Part shown: positions 8,294 through 17,073 of the stretch, piece by piece | Position numbering within the stretch: position 1 is the stretch's first letter | Layout of the letters: every line of letters begins with the position of its first letter | Origin: an uncultured Ignavibacteriota bacterium | Lineage (GTDB): Bacteria > Bacteroidota > Ignavibacteria > Tepidaquicellales > Tepidaquicellaceae | Reading direction: 5' to 3' | Length of the DNA stretch: 28,249 nucleotides | NCBI GenBank assembly: GCA_937983305.1 | Contig: CALKAJ010000134.1 | Location: 1 to 28,249, forward strand | Made by a program: the position numbers and the translations under genes | Notes under the pieces: model-generated | What the model was told of the DNA's origin: nothing | The model's input: only the letters and a program-made list of their open reading frames with translations | Database searches by the model: none

Positions 8294-9826
8294 TTAAAGT
8301 AAATTAATCTGTTCTTTTATATCTTCAACCTGACTTGCAACTTCTTTGTTATTCTTAATCTGTTCTTTTATCGAATTACAAGAATATAAAACTGTTGCGT
8401 GATCTTTACCTCCAAAATTTAATCCGATTGTTTCGAGAGTTGAGTTTGTTAATTCCTTTGCAAGGTACATTGCTATCTGTCTGGCAAATGCAACATCTTT
8501 AGTTCTTTTTTTAGAAAGAATACTGTTTTCTGAAAGTTTATAATAAGAGGCAACCGAATAAATAATGTTTTCTATTGAGATTGTTTTAGATTTCCTGATA
8601 TAACCTACAGTTCTCTGTACAACTTTTTCTGCAATATCCATGTTTATTTCGCCTTTGTATATCAATGTACTTTCTGCAATCATTCCAACAATAATTCCTT
8701 CAATAGTTCTTATACTGTCTTTTACGTTCGTAGCGATATAATGAATAACTTCTTCAGATACATCTATTCCTGATTCTTCAAGTTTTCGTTTAATGATGGC
8801 AACGCGCATCTCCCAACTCGGAGTTTGAATATCTGCTACCATACCGCTTTTAAATCTTGAAATTAATCTCTCTTCTATATCCTTAATCTGACTTATTGGT
8901 TTGTCACAAGAAAAAATTATATGCTTTTTATTGTTATACAGCGTATTAAAAATTTGATACATAAAGTCCTGAGTGCCTATTTTTCCTGCGAGATTTTGAA
9001 TATCATCAATTATTAAAACATCAAGAGACTTATAAAAAGAATCGAGCTGTTTTGTTCCCGATGCTCCGGAAAAGTCAACCCTGTCACGGGCAATACTTGA
9101 TGTAAATGAAGTTGTAAAATCAGGTGCAGTAGTGTAATACACTTTTTTATCCGGAAATCTTTTTAATATTTCGTTTCCTATGGATTGTGTTAAATGAGTT
9201 TTGCCGATTCCAACGCCGCCATATACAAAAAACGGGTTATATAGCTTTCCCGGATTGTTTGCTATTGCATAAGCAGCAGCAAGAGCGAGCTCATTACTTT
9301 CCCCTTTTACAAAACCATCAAAAGTATATTTTGGATATAAGTTCGATGCAAATGTGTGCTCTGCTCCAATTTTAAATACATTATTCGATTTTTCGTTTAA
9401 ACCCGGAAAATCTTCAATTTTATGAATCTGATTATTCTTTGTTGAATTTAATTCGTCATCAGGTTCGGAATAATAATTATCATTTTCGTAAGAAGTCTCG
9501 TTTATCTCGTATTGCAATACTCCTGATTCACCTAATAAGCCGCTTTCTATAATTCCCGAAATTTGCTTATTAAACCTTTTTTCTATTATTGAATAATAGT
9601 CTTTGCTTGGTACGTAAACAGTTAATACATTTTCTTCAAAACTTTTAGGTACAATAATCGAAAACCAGGTATCAATTTCTGTTTCTGTTAAATTTTGCTT
9701 TAATAATTCAATAAACTTAAGCCAAACAATTTCTGCGGTTTTAAATTCATCGGAAGTCTTATCTATGCTTATATGCTTTTCGTTCGTATTTTCTTTAAAT
9801 CTCTGGTTTGTAGAAAGTTTTATCAA
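8294..9826 (-). CDS. dnaA: Chromosomal replication initiator protein DnaA
   Basis: DnaA binds origin boxes, forms an ATP-dependent filament and melts oriC. All domains are visible: domain I (IVWLKFIELLKQNLTETEIDTW, residues 33-54), a variable acidic linker (about 105-150), AAA+ domain III with YTFDGFVKGESNELA, Walker A GGVGIGKT (203-210) and Walker B LIIDDIQ (271-277), and DNA-binding domain IV with the signature GGKDHATVLYSC. The 510 residues are slightly long because of an N-terminal extension of about 30 residues before domain I. The only start I can support is TTG 9826-9824. A stop codon (TAA) lies six codons upstream in this frame, and there is no ATG before domain I. One TTATTAACA copy sits 18 bases upstream of the start, which would suit autoregulation. 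Confidence 0.97.
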   Translation of the reverse strand: MIKLSTNQRFKENTNEKHISIDKTSDEFKTAEIVWLKFIELLKQNLTETEIDTWFSIIVPKSFEENVLTVYVPSKDYYSIIEKRFNKQISGIIESGLLGESGVLQYEINETSYENDNYYSEPDDELNSTKNNQIHKIEDFPGLNEKSNNVFKIGAEHTFASNLYPKYTFDGFVKGESNELALAAAYAIANNPGKLYNPFFVYGGVGIGKTHLTQSIGNEILKRFPDKKVYYTTAPDFTTSFTSSIARDRVDFSGASGTKQLDSFYKSLDVLIIDDIQNLAGKIGTQDFMYQIFNTLYNNKKHIIFSCDKPISQIKDIEERLISRFKSGMVADIQTPSWEMRVAIIKRKLEESGIDVSEEVIHYIATNVKDSIRTIEGIIVGMIAESTLIYKGEINMDIAEKVVQRTVGYIRKSKTISIENIIYSVASYYKLSENSILSKKRTKDVAFARQIAMYLAKELTNSTLETIGLNFGGKDHATVLYSCNSIKEQIKNNKEVASQVEDIKEQINLL

Positions 9827-10258
9827 GTTAACATTTTTAAAAATTTATTAACAATAACGGCGTACTTAAAAAACTACTTTAAAGGATTTTGGTGCATCTA
9901 AAAGAGAAGAAAAATAAACCTTCGAACTTATTAACAAAACAAAACTTTCTTAATTATATGTTAAATCAATGTTTATAAAAGTTATTAACAATTGAATTGA
10001 AGTTTTGTTAATAACAGTAAAAAATCTTTTCCCCAAAAAAGCTCAGCAAAAAATCTTTTTACTAATTGTTAACAAATTATTAACAAATTTATTTCTCTTT
10101 AAAAGAACTATGTAATATTAAAAATCTTAAATGAAATAGTCAAGTGTGTAATTTTACTATTTCTCAATATAGTTAAAAAATCTTTTTGATTTTAATCCTT
10201 AATTTTGTCATAAACTTCTATATTTAAGTTTATTGATTTATAAATTATTTTTGTTAAA
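9827..10258. other. Candidate origin of replication (oriC) with repeated TTATTAACA boxes
   Basis: This 432-base gene-free interval lies directly upstream of dnaA. The 9-mer TTATTAACA occurs on the plus strand at 9845-9853, 9928-9936, 9982-9990 and 10077-10085, and on the minus strand at 10006-10014. A variant, TTGTTAACA, is at 10066-10074. The 9-mer differs from the classical DnaA box TTATCCACA at two positions. With roughly 80% A+T, well under one exact copy would be expected by chance in this length. Genes run leftwards on one side (dnaA, recN, the lipoprotein) and rightwards on the other (10268 to 17976), as expected at a bidirectional origin. Identity as oriC is inference. Confidence 0.65.
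10246..10253 (+). promoter_or_regulatory. Possible -7 promoter element (TATTTTTG)
   Basis: TATTTTTG matches TAnnTTTG exactly. It lies 14 bases before the ATG at 10268, which would give a very short 5' leader. No convincing TTG is placed at the -33 distance. Confidence 0.35.
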
Positions 10259-10267
10259 TTGTTTCAG

Positions 10268-12226
10268 ATGAAAATTAAGAACTCAGAATATTTAAAATAT
10301 ATTGCCATACAACTTGAAAGTGAATTTGGCAGAGTGTTATCTAAAAATAAATATTCTCCTGTATTTGGAATATTAAAAATAATTAAGAACTCCAACAATC
10401 TTTTCAGGGATATATTTATACTTTCAAGAAATAAAAATCTTGAAATCATTACTTCATATCTTTTATTTATTATAAAAAAACTTGAAGAGGGAGAGATAAC
10501 ATTTGAAAACCTTGCAGAGAATCTCGAGGCTGACAGCGATTTTTTAAAAACAGAATTCGTTAATTCTTTTGAGCCAAGGTTTTATGAAAAACATAATCAA
10601 TATACTCCTCCATCGTTAATTGAACCGGAAGAGTCCGAAATTAAAGAATGGAAACCCTTATCAATTCCAAACGAAACACTTGAAGAAGAATTTTTAAACA
10701 GCGAGATAGAGGATATTTTCTACAGCGAAAAAGAATATACTTCTTCTAACGGTTTATCGCTTATAAAAAAAGAAGAAAGTCTTTCGGAGAAGGCTAAAGT
10801 ATTTTCGCTGCCGTCGAACGAAAGCAACAGCGAAACAGAAAAAAAATCAGAAGAAAATGAATCAGAGGGAAAAGAAGAAAATGGAAAAGAAGAAAATGGA
10901 AAACCCATACAGGATAAAAAAGAAGTATTTGAATTACCCGGAGAGCAGCCTGATATAGCTAAAATACCGGAAGAAGAAATTTCAACATTATCAGAGTCTG
11001 AAGAACATATTGAAGAAGTCACCTTTACTGATGAAACACCGGCAAAAGAAGAACATAAGAGTGGAGATGAAATCTTCGAAAAAGAAATAAATAAAAAACC
11101 GGAAGAAGATTCAAAGGGTAACAAATCTTTATTTAACATTTTCAAAAAGCAAAAAGGAAAAACCGGTAAAGCAAAAGAAGAAATAATCACCACAATAAAT
11201 AAAGAACCGAAGAAAATATTAATAAGCCCTGATGCCGAAATAAAAAACGAAGAACTTTCTCCGGAAAAAGAAATAACACAAGAGCCTGAAAAAACTAAAA
11301 AAGATTTAGAAAAAGAATTAATCAACCGTGCTTTTGAAGAATATCAGATAAAATTAAAAAGTAAAAATATACTTATAACCAAAGGACTTGGTGAATTATA
11401 TGACTTTTGCGCCATCGTTGCCAAGAATGCCGAAGGAGAAGATTTTCTTGTATCGGATGTACAAATTGGCGAGAGAGAAAAAAATGTTATTGAAAAAATT
11501 GTAGATGATTGTTCATATATGGAAAATTATTCAAGGAAAATGTCTTTTGAAATAATCACGACCGTATATAACACAATGTATCTTTCTTTAAATAAAATTC
11601 TTGAAGCCGGGTACGGAATAGATCAGGAGACGGTAAATTTATTTTTGAATGCAATAATACTGATTCAGAGACTTATTGAGGGCGGTGAATACAGCGGATT
11701 TCAGAACACGCTTATTCTTATAGAAGAAAAAAGAAACAATCTTGTAAGCAAACAAAAAGAAAAAGAAGAAATACAAAACCTGAAAAAAGAGAAACAGGAA
11801 CTCGAAAAAAAGCTGCTTGAAAAATATTCCGATTCCGAACAAAGAAACGATATAAAAGAATTAAAAAATCATATACTGAATTTGGAAAAACATTTTACGG
11901 TAGTTAAATCCATCGAAGGCAATTTCAGAATATATGAATCATTAAGAGCTTTATCCCCCTCGTTTATTAATTTTAAGAAAATAGTTGAAATTTCTTTAAG
12001 GTTAAAGAAGGATGACCTGGCAAAATTAGCTGAAGCATCTTATGTTTTCATAAAGCACATACAGAATTACAGAATTAATCCGCAAAGTCAGCATATACTG
12101 GAAATACTGGATGATATTATTAACAGTATGAAATTATTATTTTTGGAAAAACAATTAGATGATATTCAGCTATTTATCAAATTTTTAAATAACCCGGAAA
12201 ATTTATCCCGGGAACTTGGCAAATAA
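10268..12226 (+). CDS. Large acidic protein with coiled-coil C-terminus, function unknown
   Basis: The protein has 652 residues if ATG 10268 is used (MKIKNSEYLKYIAIQ); a TTG three codons earlier (10259) is possible but less likely. I do not recognise the family. Residues 1-115 are helical and basic/hydrophobic. Residues about 115-340 are strongly Glu/Lys/Ser-rich and probably disordered, with short repeats such as EENGKEENGK. Residues about 345-500 form a compact helical region (KGLGELYDFCAIVAKNAEGEDFL). A classic coiled coil follows (KQKEKEEIQNLKKEKQELEKKLLEKY), then a final helical domain. There is no signal peptide or membrane segment. It is divergent from dnaA across the candidate oriC, and manC follows 16 bases after its stop. 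A role linked to the origin is only a positional guess. Confidence 0.85.
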   Translation: MKIKNSEYLKYIAIQLESEFGRVLSKNKYSPVFGILKIIKNSNNLFRDIFILSRNKNLEIITSYLLFIIKKLEEGEITFENLAENLEADSDFLKTEFVNSFEPRFYEKHNQYTPPSLIEPEESEIKEWKPLSIPNETLEEEFLNSEIEDIFYSEKEYTSSNGLSLIKKEESLSEKAKVFSLPSNESNSETEKKSEENESEGKEENGKEENGKPIQDKKEVFELPGEQPDIAKIPEEEISTLSESEEHIEEVTFTDETPAKEEHKSGDEIFEKEINKKPEEDSKGNKSLFNIFKKQKGKTGKAKEEIITTINKEPKKILISPDAEIKNEELSPEKEITQEPEKTKKDLEKELINRAFEEYQIKLKSKNILITKGLGELYDFCAIVAKNAEGEDFLVSDVQIGEREKNVIEKIVDDCSYMENYSRKMSFEIITTVYNTMYLSLNKILEAGYGIDQETVNLFLNAIILIQRLIEGGEYSGFQNTLILIEEKRNNLVSKQKEKEEIQNLKKEKQELEKKLLEKYSDSEQRNDIKELKNHILNLEKHFTVVKSIEGNFRIYESLRALSPSFINFKKIVEISLRLKKDDLAKLAEASYVFIKHIQNYRINPQSQHILEILDDIINSMKLLFLEKQLDDIQLFIKFLNNPENLSRELGK

Positions 12227-12231
12227 TTAAT

Positions 12232-12235
12232 GGAG
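12232..12235 (+). promoter_or_regulatory. Shine-Dalgarno site of manC
   Basis: GGAG lies 7 bases before the ATG at 12243. It is listed because few genes in this window have a recognisable Shine-Dalgarno site. Confidence 0.5.
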
Positions 12236-12242
12236 ATTAACA

Positions 12243-13346
12243 ATGAATGATTATGCAATAATAATGGCAGGCGGAATTGGAACCCGCTTTTGGCCAAAAG
12301 GAAGAGCAAAGTTACCAAAGCAATTTTTAAAAATCGGGTCTGATTCGGATACAATGATTCAAAAGACGGTTAAACGTCTTGATGGAATGATTCATCACAC
12401 AAAAATTTTTATTGTTACAAACATTAATTACAAAGCTTTAGTAAAAAAACAACTTCCGCATATACCGGAAGAAAATATTATCTGCGAACCTTTTGGAAAA
12501 AACACGGCTCCGTGTATTGCGCTTGCGTGTCTGTATATTAAGCAGTTTAATCCGGAGGCAGGAGTCTTCGTAATTCCTTCCGACCATATTGTAAATAACG
12601 TTAAGGATTATCAAAATGTAGTTAAAAGCGGTTTATCTTTTGTAAAGGAAAACGGAGGTATAGTTACTCTTGGAATATCTCCGACGAAACCGGAAACAGG
12701 TTACGGATATATTCAGTTTGACTCGGATATTTCAACAGAGGTAAGCCCTGCAGGAAATTCCGATTACAGCGATACTGTTTATAAGGTAAAAACGTTTGCC
12801 GAAAAACCGACACTTGAGGTTGCCAAAGCATTTCTTGAAAGCGGAGATTTTCTCTGGAACAGCGGTATGTTTATTTTCAGGATTGATACAATGATGGAAG
12901 AGTTTAAAAATAACCTCCCTGAAATAAATGCGGAAATGATTGCGCTCGAAGAAAAACTATATGATAAAGAATTTCCAAAGCTGCTTGAAGAGGCATATTC
13001 GCAAATAAAAGGTATTTCCATTGATTACGGTATTATGGAAAAATCTTCTCAGGTATATACGATAAGAAGTTATTTCGATTGGAGCGATGTGGGTTCCTGG
13101 GACGAAATTTATAATATGAAACAAAAAGATGAAAATGGAAATCTGTCACAGGGAATGAGCGTTCTTATAAATTCGAAAAACTGTATGGTGCTTAACGACC
13201 AAAGAATTACGGCTGTAGTTGGCTGTGAAGATTTGCTTATAATAGATACGGATAACGGTCTTCTTGTTTGCAAAAGAGGAGATTCTCAAAACGTGAAAGA
13301 AGTAGTTGATTATCTCAGAAGAAAAGGACTTGACCAGTATTTATAG
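12243..13346 (+). CDS. manC: Mannose-1-phosphate guanylyltransferase
   Basis: The enzyme converts mannose 1-phosphate and GTP into GDP-mannose and pyrophosphate, supplying precursors for glycans and lipopolysaccharide in the cytoplasm. The nucleotidyltransferase signature is GGIGTRFWPKGRAKLPKQF (residues 10-28). It is followed by the metal/nucleotide site VFVIPSDHIV, GYGYIQFD, the sugar-binding FAEKP and LWNSGMF. The C-terminal part contains YGIMEKSSQVYTI and WSDVGSWDEIY. At 367 residues it is the short form, without the phosphomannose isomerase domain seen in bifunctional ManC/AlgA. It is probably co-transcribed with the preceding gene (16-base gap). manB and manA are not in the window. Confidence 0.93.
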   Translation: MNDYAIIMAGGIGTRFWPKGRAKLPKQFLKIGSDSDTMIQKTVKRLDGMIHHTKIFIVTNINYKALVKKQLPHIPEENIICEPFGKNTAPCIALACLYIKQFNPEAGVFVIPSDHIVNNVKDYQNVVKSGLSFVKENGGIVTLGISPTKPETGYGYIQFDSDISTEVSPAGNSDYSDTVYKVKTFAEKPTLEVAKAFLESGDFLWNSGMFIFRIDTMMEEFKNNLPEINAEMIALEEKLYDKEFPKLLEEAYSQIKGISIDYGIMEKSSQVYTIRSYFDWSDVGSWDEIYNMKQKDENGNLSQGMSVLINSKNCMVLNDQRITAVVGCEDLLIIDTDNGLLVCKRGDSQNVKEVVDYLRRKGLDQYL

Positions 13347-13387
13347 AAACTTAAAACAAAAATAAAAAATTAAATTTCAAACCTAAT

Positions 13388-13786
13388 ATGAAACTTGAAC
13401 ATCTTGGAATAGCAGTTAAATCATTGAGTGATTCTGTTCCCGTATTTGAAAAGATTTTTAATAAAAAAGCAACGGATATCGAAGAAGTATCGGAGCAAAA
13501 AGTAAGAGTTTGTAAAATCAAACTTGAAAATTGCGATATTGAAATTCTTGAACCGACTGATCCCGAATCCCCCATTGCAAAATTTATAGAAAAAAGGGGA
13601 GAAGGAATTCAGCACGTCTCTTTTGAAGTACCGGATATAAAGCAATCATTAAACGAGCTGAAAGAGGGCGGAGTAAGATTGATTAATGAGGAACCGAGAA
13701 CAGGAGCCGAAGGAATGTTAATAGCTTTCTTACATCCAAAATCAACAGCAGGAATATTGATGGAGCTGGCACAGCATCAAAAATAA
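13388..13786 (+). CDS. mce: Methylmalonyl-CoA epimerase
   Basis: It interconverts the (S) and (R) epimers of methylmalonyl-CoA in the propionyl-CoA/succinyl-CoA route. The protein has the two vicinal-oxygen-chelate modules expected. The likely metal ligands are His5 (EHLGIAV), His76 (GIQHVSFEV) and Glu126 (ILMELAQ). The 132-residue length matches the family. mutA/mutB and propionyl-CoA carboxylase are not in the window. It lies 41 bases after manC and 9 bases before uvrC, so it is likely part of the same transcription unit. Confidence 0.94.
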   Translation: MKLEHLGIAVKSLSDSVPVFEKIFNKKATDIEEVSEQKVRVCKIKLENCDIEILEPTDPESPIAKFIEKRGEGIQHVSFEVPDIKQSLNELKEGGVRLINEEPRTGAEGMLIAFLHPKSTAGILMELAQHQK

Positions 13787-13795
13787 AATTCTTCT

Positions 13796-15679
13796 ATGCT
13801 CGAAGAAAAACTAAATAACTTACCGTCAACCCCGGGAGTCTATCAATTTAAAGATTCAACCGGAAAAGTTATTTATGTTGGTAAGGCAAAAATCCTGAAA
13901 AACCGGGTAAGGCAATATTTTCACACAAAACCGTCTTATGGCAGAATATCTGCAATGGTGAGTAAGATATCAGATCTTGAGTTAATTCAAACAGATTCGG
14001 AAATCGAAGCACTTATACTTGAGCTGAATTTAATAAAAGAACTGAAACCCCGATATAATGTAAACCTTAAAGACGATAAAACATATCCTTACATAGTTAT
14101 CACTAATGAACCATTTCCGAGAATTTTTCCGACGCGCACCAAAAGAACTGACGGTTCAAGATATTTCGGACCTTATACCGACGTAAAGACTATGCGATAT
14201 GCCTTAAAATCAATAAGAGATATTTTTCAAATCCGCTCCTGTAATCTGAACCTCACCGAGCAATCAATTAGGGAAAAGAAATTTAAAATCTGCCTGGATT
14301 ATCATATTCATAAATGCGAAGGACCTTGCGAGGGTTTTATTTCAAAAGAAACATATAACGATACAATTAACCATGTCTCAAAATTGCTGAACGGAAAAAC
14401 CGCTTCTCTTGTAAACGAACTGCGGAATAAAATGCAGGAATATTCCGAAAAATTTATGTTTGAGCAAGCCGCAAAAACACGGGACAAACTTGAATCAATT
14501 AATGTCTATACGTCGCGGCAAAAAATGATTACCGATGATTTTATTGACAGAGATGTATTTGCTTTCGAAAAGGAAGATAACGACGGTTGTGCAATGGTAT
14601 TAAAAATCAGGGACGGCAAAGTTATAGGTAAAACGCATTACTATGTTAACAACGTTATTGATGAAGACGAAGCGAAAATACTTGAGAATATTATAACGAA
14701 TCATTACAACAAAACCGACTATATACCGGAAGAAATATTTACGGACAAAGAGCCTGAGAATAAGGAGCTTCTCGAAGAATGGCTGAGAACAACAAAAACA
14801 TCAAAGGTTGAAATAGTTATTCCTAAAATCGGAGAAAAAGCAAAACTTATTTCAATGGTAAAAGCCAATGCCCGCTTGATGCTTGAAGAGTTGAAACTTG
14901 CAAAGCTAAAGAAAGAATTTACCGTTCCATCACTTGAAGCTTTAAAAAGAGATTTGAACCTTAAGAAATCTCCAAAGAAAATAGAATGCTTTGATATATC
15001 GCATATTCAGGGAACAGATACGGTTGCTTCTATGGTAGTATTCAGGGATGCAAAACCAAGGAAATCGGAATACAGGAAATTTAAAATAAGAAGTGTGTCC
15101 AATGAAACCGGAACACCCGATGATTTTTTGTCTATGAGAGAAGTTATACACCGAAGATATAAAAGACTGCTTGAAGAGAACACTCCTCTGCCGGATTTAA
15201 TAATTATAGACGGCGGCAAAGGTCAGCTTTCATCCGCTGTTACGGTTTTGCAATCAATAGGTATAAAGATTTTAAATGACTCATCCTCAGATAATTCCGG
15301 CTCAAATAAAAATTCTCTGTCTGTTATAGGTCTTGCAAAACGCCTTGAAGAAGTTTACATACCTAATATATCCGATCCGCTAAATATTCCCAAAACATCA
15401 AGCGGAATAAGGCTTATACAAAGAATCCGCGATGAAGCACACAGATTTGCAGTTACTTTTCACAGGAGTCTGAGAGATAAAAGAACGTTAACCTCAGAGT
15501 TAACAGCCATTCCCGGCATTGGCGAAAAAACCTCTAATAAACTGCTCACAGAATTTGGATCAATTGAAAACATAAAAAATATAATTGAAACATCGCCCTC
15601 CGATATCGAAAATATAGCAGGGAAAAAAACATTAAACTCGTTAAAAAAGTATTTTGAATTTAATATTGACGAATTATGA
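13796..15679 (+). CDS. uvrC: UvrABC excinuclease subunit C
   Basis: UvrC makes both incisions around a lesion during nucleotide excision repair. The GIY-YIG nuclease domain is at the N-terminus (STPGVYQFKDSTGKVIYVGKAK, residues 11-32). A zinc-type Cys cluster is visible in RSCNLNL and CLDYHIHKCEGPC. The UVR motif for UvrB follows (KFMFEQAAKTRDKLESI). The RNase H-like 5' nuclease core has IECFDISHIQGTDTVASMV and LIIIDGGKGQLSSA. The C-terminal helix-hairpin-helix is LTAIPGIGEKTSNKLLTEFG. The 627-residue length is normal. Its TGA overlaps the ATG of the next gene (ATGA), which indicates translational coupling. Confidence 0.97.
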   Translation: MLEEKLNNLPSTPGVYQFKDSTGKVIYVGKAKILKNRVRQYFHTKPSYGRISAMVSKISDLELIQTDSEIEALILELNLIKELKPRYNVNLKDDKTYPYIVITNEPFPRIFPTRTKRTDGSRYFGPYTDVKTMRYALKSIRDIFQIRSCNLNLTEQSIREKKFKICLDYHIHKCEGPCEGFISKETYNDTINHVSKLLNGKTASLVNELRNKMQEYSEKFMFEQAAKTRDKLESINVYTSRQKMITDDFIDRDVFAFEKEDNDGCAMVLKIRDGKVIGKTHYYVNNVIDEDEAKILENIITNHYNKTDYIPEEIFTDKEPENKELLEEWLRTTKTSKVEIVIPKIGEKAKLISMVKANARLMLEELKLAKLKKEFTVPSLEALKRDLNLKKSPKKIECFDISHIQGTDTVASMVVFRDAKPRKSEYRKFKIRSVSNETGTPDDFLSMREVIHRRYKRLLEENTPLPDLIIIDGGKGQLSSAVTVLQSIGIKILNDSSSDNSGSNKNSLSVIGLAKRLEEVYIPNISDPLNIPKTSSGIRLIQRIRDEAHRFAVTFHRSLRDKRTLTSELTAIPGIGEKTSNKLLTEFGSIENIKNIIETSPSDIENIAGKKTLNSLKKYFEFNIDEL

Positions 15680-16476
15680 AAATAGGATATTTGCAGTTTC
15701 ATCCGGAATTAGGTAATCCGGCAAAGAACATTGAAAAAATAAAATATTTATTGAAAGATAAAGAATTTGATTTAATGGTTTTGCCGGAGCTTGCAAATAC
15801 CGGTTACCTTTTTAATACAAAAGAAGAACTTATTAAGCTGAGCGAAAAAGCAGGTGAAGGAAATTTCTATAATTCACTATTCGAAATTGCAAAAACAAAG
15901 AATGCCCATTTAATATCCGGCTTTGCGGAATCAGATGCTGAGAATATATATAATTCGGCGATGCTTGTTTCTCCCGAAGGCATTAAAGGTATATACAGAA
16001 AAGTTCATCTGTTTGACGAAGAGAAAAAACTATTTACTCCGGGTAATTACGGCTTAAAAACCTTTAGCATAAGTACTAAAAACGAGACCGTAAAAATCGG
16101 AATTATGATTTGTTTTGACTGGGCATTTCCGGAAGCTGCACGGACACTTGCTTTGCAGGGTTCTCAAATTATATGTCACCCATCAAACCTCGTAATGCCC
16201 TATTGCCAGAAAGCTATGTTTGCAAGAGCAGTTGAAAACAGGATTTTTATTATTACCGCAAACCGTTACGGAACAGACGTCAGCGGAGAAAAAAGTATTT
16301 CCTTTACCGGAGGCAGTGTTATGCTTGATTATTCGGGAAATTATTTAGCAAGCGCTCCTGTTGATAAAGACGAAGTATTTATTGCCGGAATTAATCCCGG
16401 TGACGCACTAAACAAATTTATTAATCCGAATAACAATCTGTTCGAAGACAGAAAAGAAGAATTTTATTATAATTAA
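15676..16476 (+). CDS. Nitrilase-superfamily carbon-nitrogen hydrolase
   Basis: The catalytic triad of the superfamily is visible: Glu38 (LPELANTGY), Lys109 (YRKVHLFDE) and Cys146 (IGIMICFDWAFPEAAR). The 266-residue length fits a cytoplasmic amidase or N-carbamoyl hydrolase without an extra domain. The substrate cannot be read from the sequence; omega-amidase-like or N-carbamoylputrescine amidase-like activity are both possible. The ATG overlaps the uvrC stop codon by four bases. Confidence 0.9.
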   Translation: MKIGYLQFHPELGNPAKNIEKIKYLLKDKEFDLMVLPELANTGYLFNTKEELIKLSEKAGEGNFYNSLFEIAKTKNAHLISGFAESDAENIYNSAMLVSPEGIKGIYRKVHLFDEEKKLFTPGNYGLKTFSISTKNETVKIGIMICFDWAFPEAARTLALQGSQIICHPSNLVMPYCQKAMFARAVENRIFIITANRYGTDVSGEKSISFTGGSVMLDYSGNYLASAPVDKDEVFIAGINPGDALNKFINPNNNLFEDRKEEFYYN

Positions 16477-16487
16477 ATTTTATAAAA

Positions 16488-17009
16488 ATGAAAAAATTAA
16501 TATTAGCTGTAATTTTTTTATGCAGTACACAGAGCATCTATTCACAAACAGGTTTTAATCCCGAGGATTGGTACGGACAATGGAAAGGAAAACTTGAAAT
16601 ACTGAAAGCGGGAACGCCGGAATTTCAGGACGTTGATATGGAGCTTCATATCTCAAAAACAACTTCAAATGATACTTTGAACTTTACCATTATTTACAAA
16701 TCAAGCACAATTAATCAGGAAAGAAAATATAAATTAATTGCTATGGATGCGGAAAGAGGTTTATTTAAGTTAGATGAAAATAACGGTATAATTCTGGATA
16801 TGAATTATTTTGGAACAGGTTTATATTCGACCTTTGAAGTTCAGGGTATTTTGATAACCTCGGCTTACGTCCTTTCGGAAGGCGCAATTCACTTCTCTGT
16901 TATTTCTTCAAACTACAAAAGTCCAAACGAATCGAAATCCCCGGAAGATAATATGACGGTAAATTCATTTCCCGTGTATGCTTTACAAAAAAGTATTTTA
17001 AAAAAATAG
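16488..17009 (+). CDS. Small secreted protein, function unknown
   Basis: The 173-residue protein has a clear signal peptide (MKKLILAVIFLCSTQSIYSQ, cleavage probably near residue 19-20). The mature part starts with FNPEDWYGQWKGKLEI. WYGQWKG followed by alternating beta strands (LNFTIIYKSST, KYKLIAMDAE) recalls small lipocalin-like or calycin folds, but I cannot assign a family. There is no lipobox Cys and no membrane anchor. It follows the nitrilase gene after 11 bases. Confidence 0.85.
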   Translation: MKKLILAVIFLCSTQSIYSQTGFNPEDWYGQWKGKLEILKAGTPEFQDVDMELHISKTTSNDTLNFTIIYKSSTINQERKYKLIAMDAERGLFKLDENNGIILDMNYFGTGLYSTFEVQGILITSAYVLSEGAIHFSVISSNYKSPNESKSPEDNMTVNSFPVYALQKSILKK

Positions 17010-17073
17010 CTTATTGAAACAAATATTTCTTTATGTAGTTAAAAAAATAGAGTAAAACTTTAAAAATAAAAAA

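Noticed and set aside
10259..10267. TTG start three codons upstream of ATG 10268
   Set aside because: ATG 10268 gives a natural start, and the possible -7 element at 10246-10253 would leave almost no leader for the TTG.
10720..11325. 201-codon open frame on the minus strand, rich in Ser and Phe
   Set aside because: It is the reverse complement of the Glu/Lys-rich part of the plus-strand gene; GAA/AAA codons read as TTC/TTT, giving an artificial Ser/Phe-rich frame.
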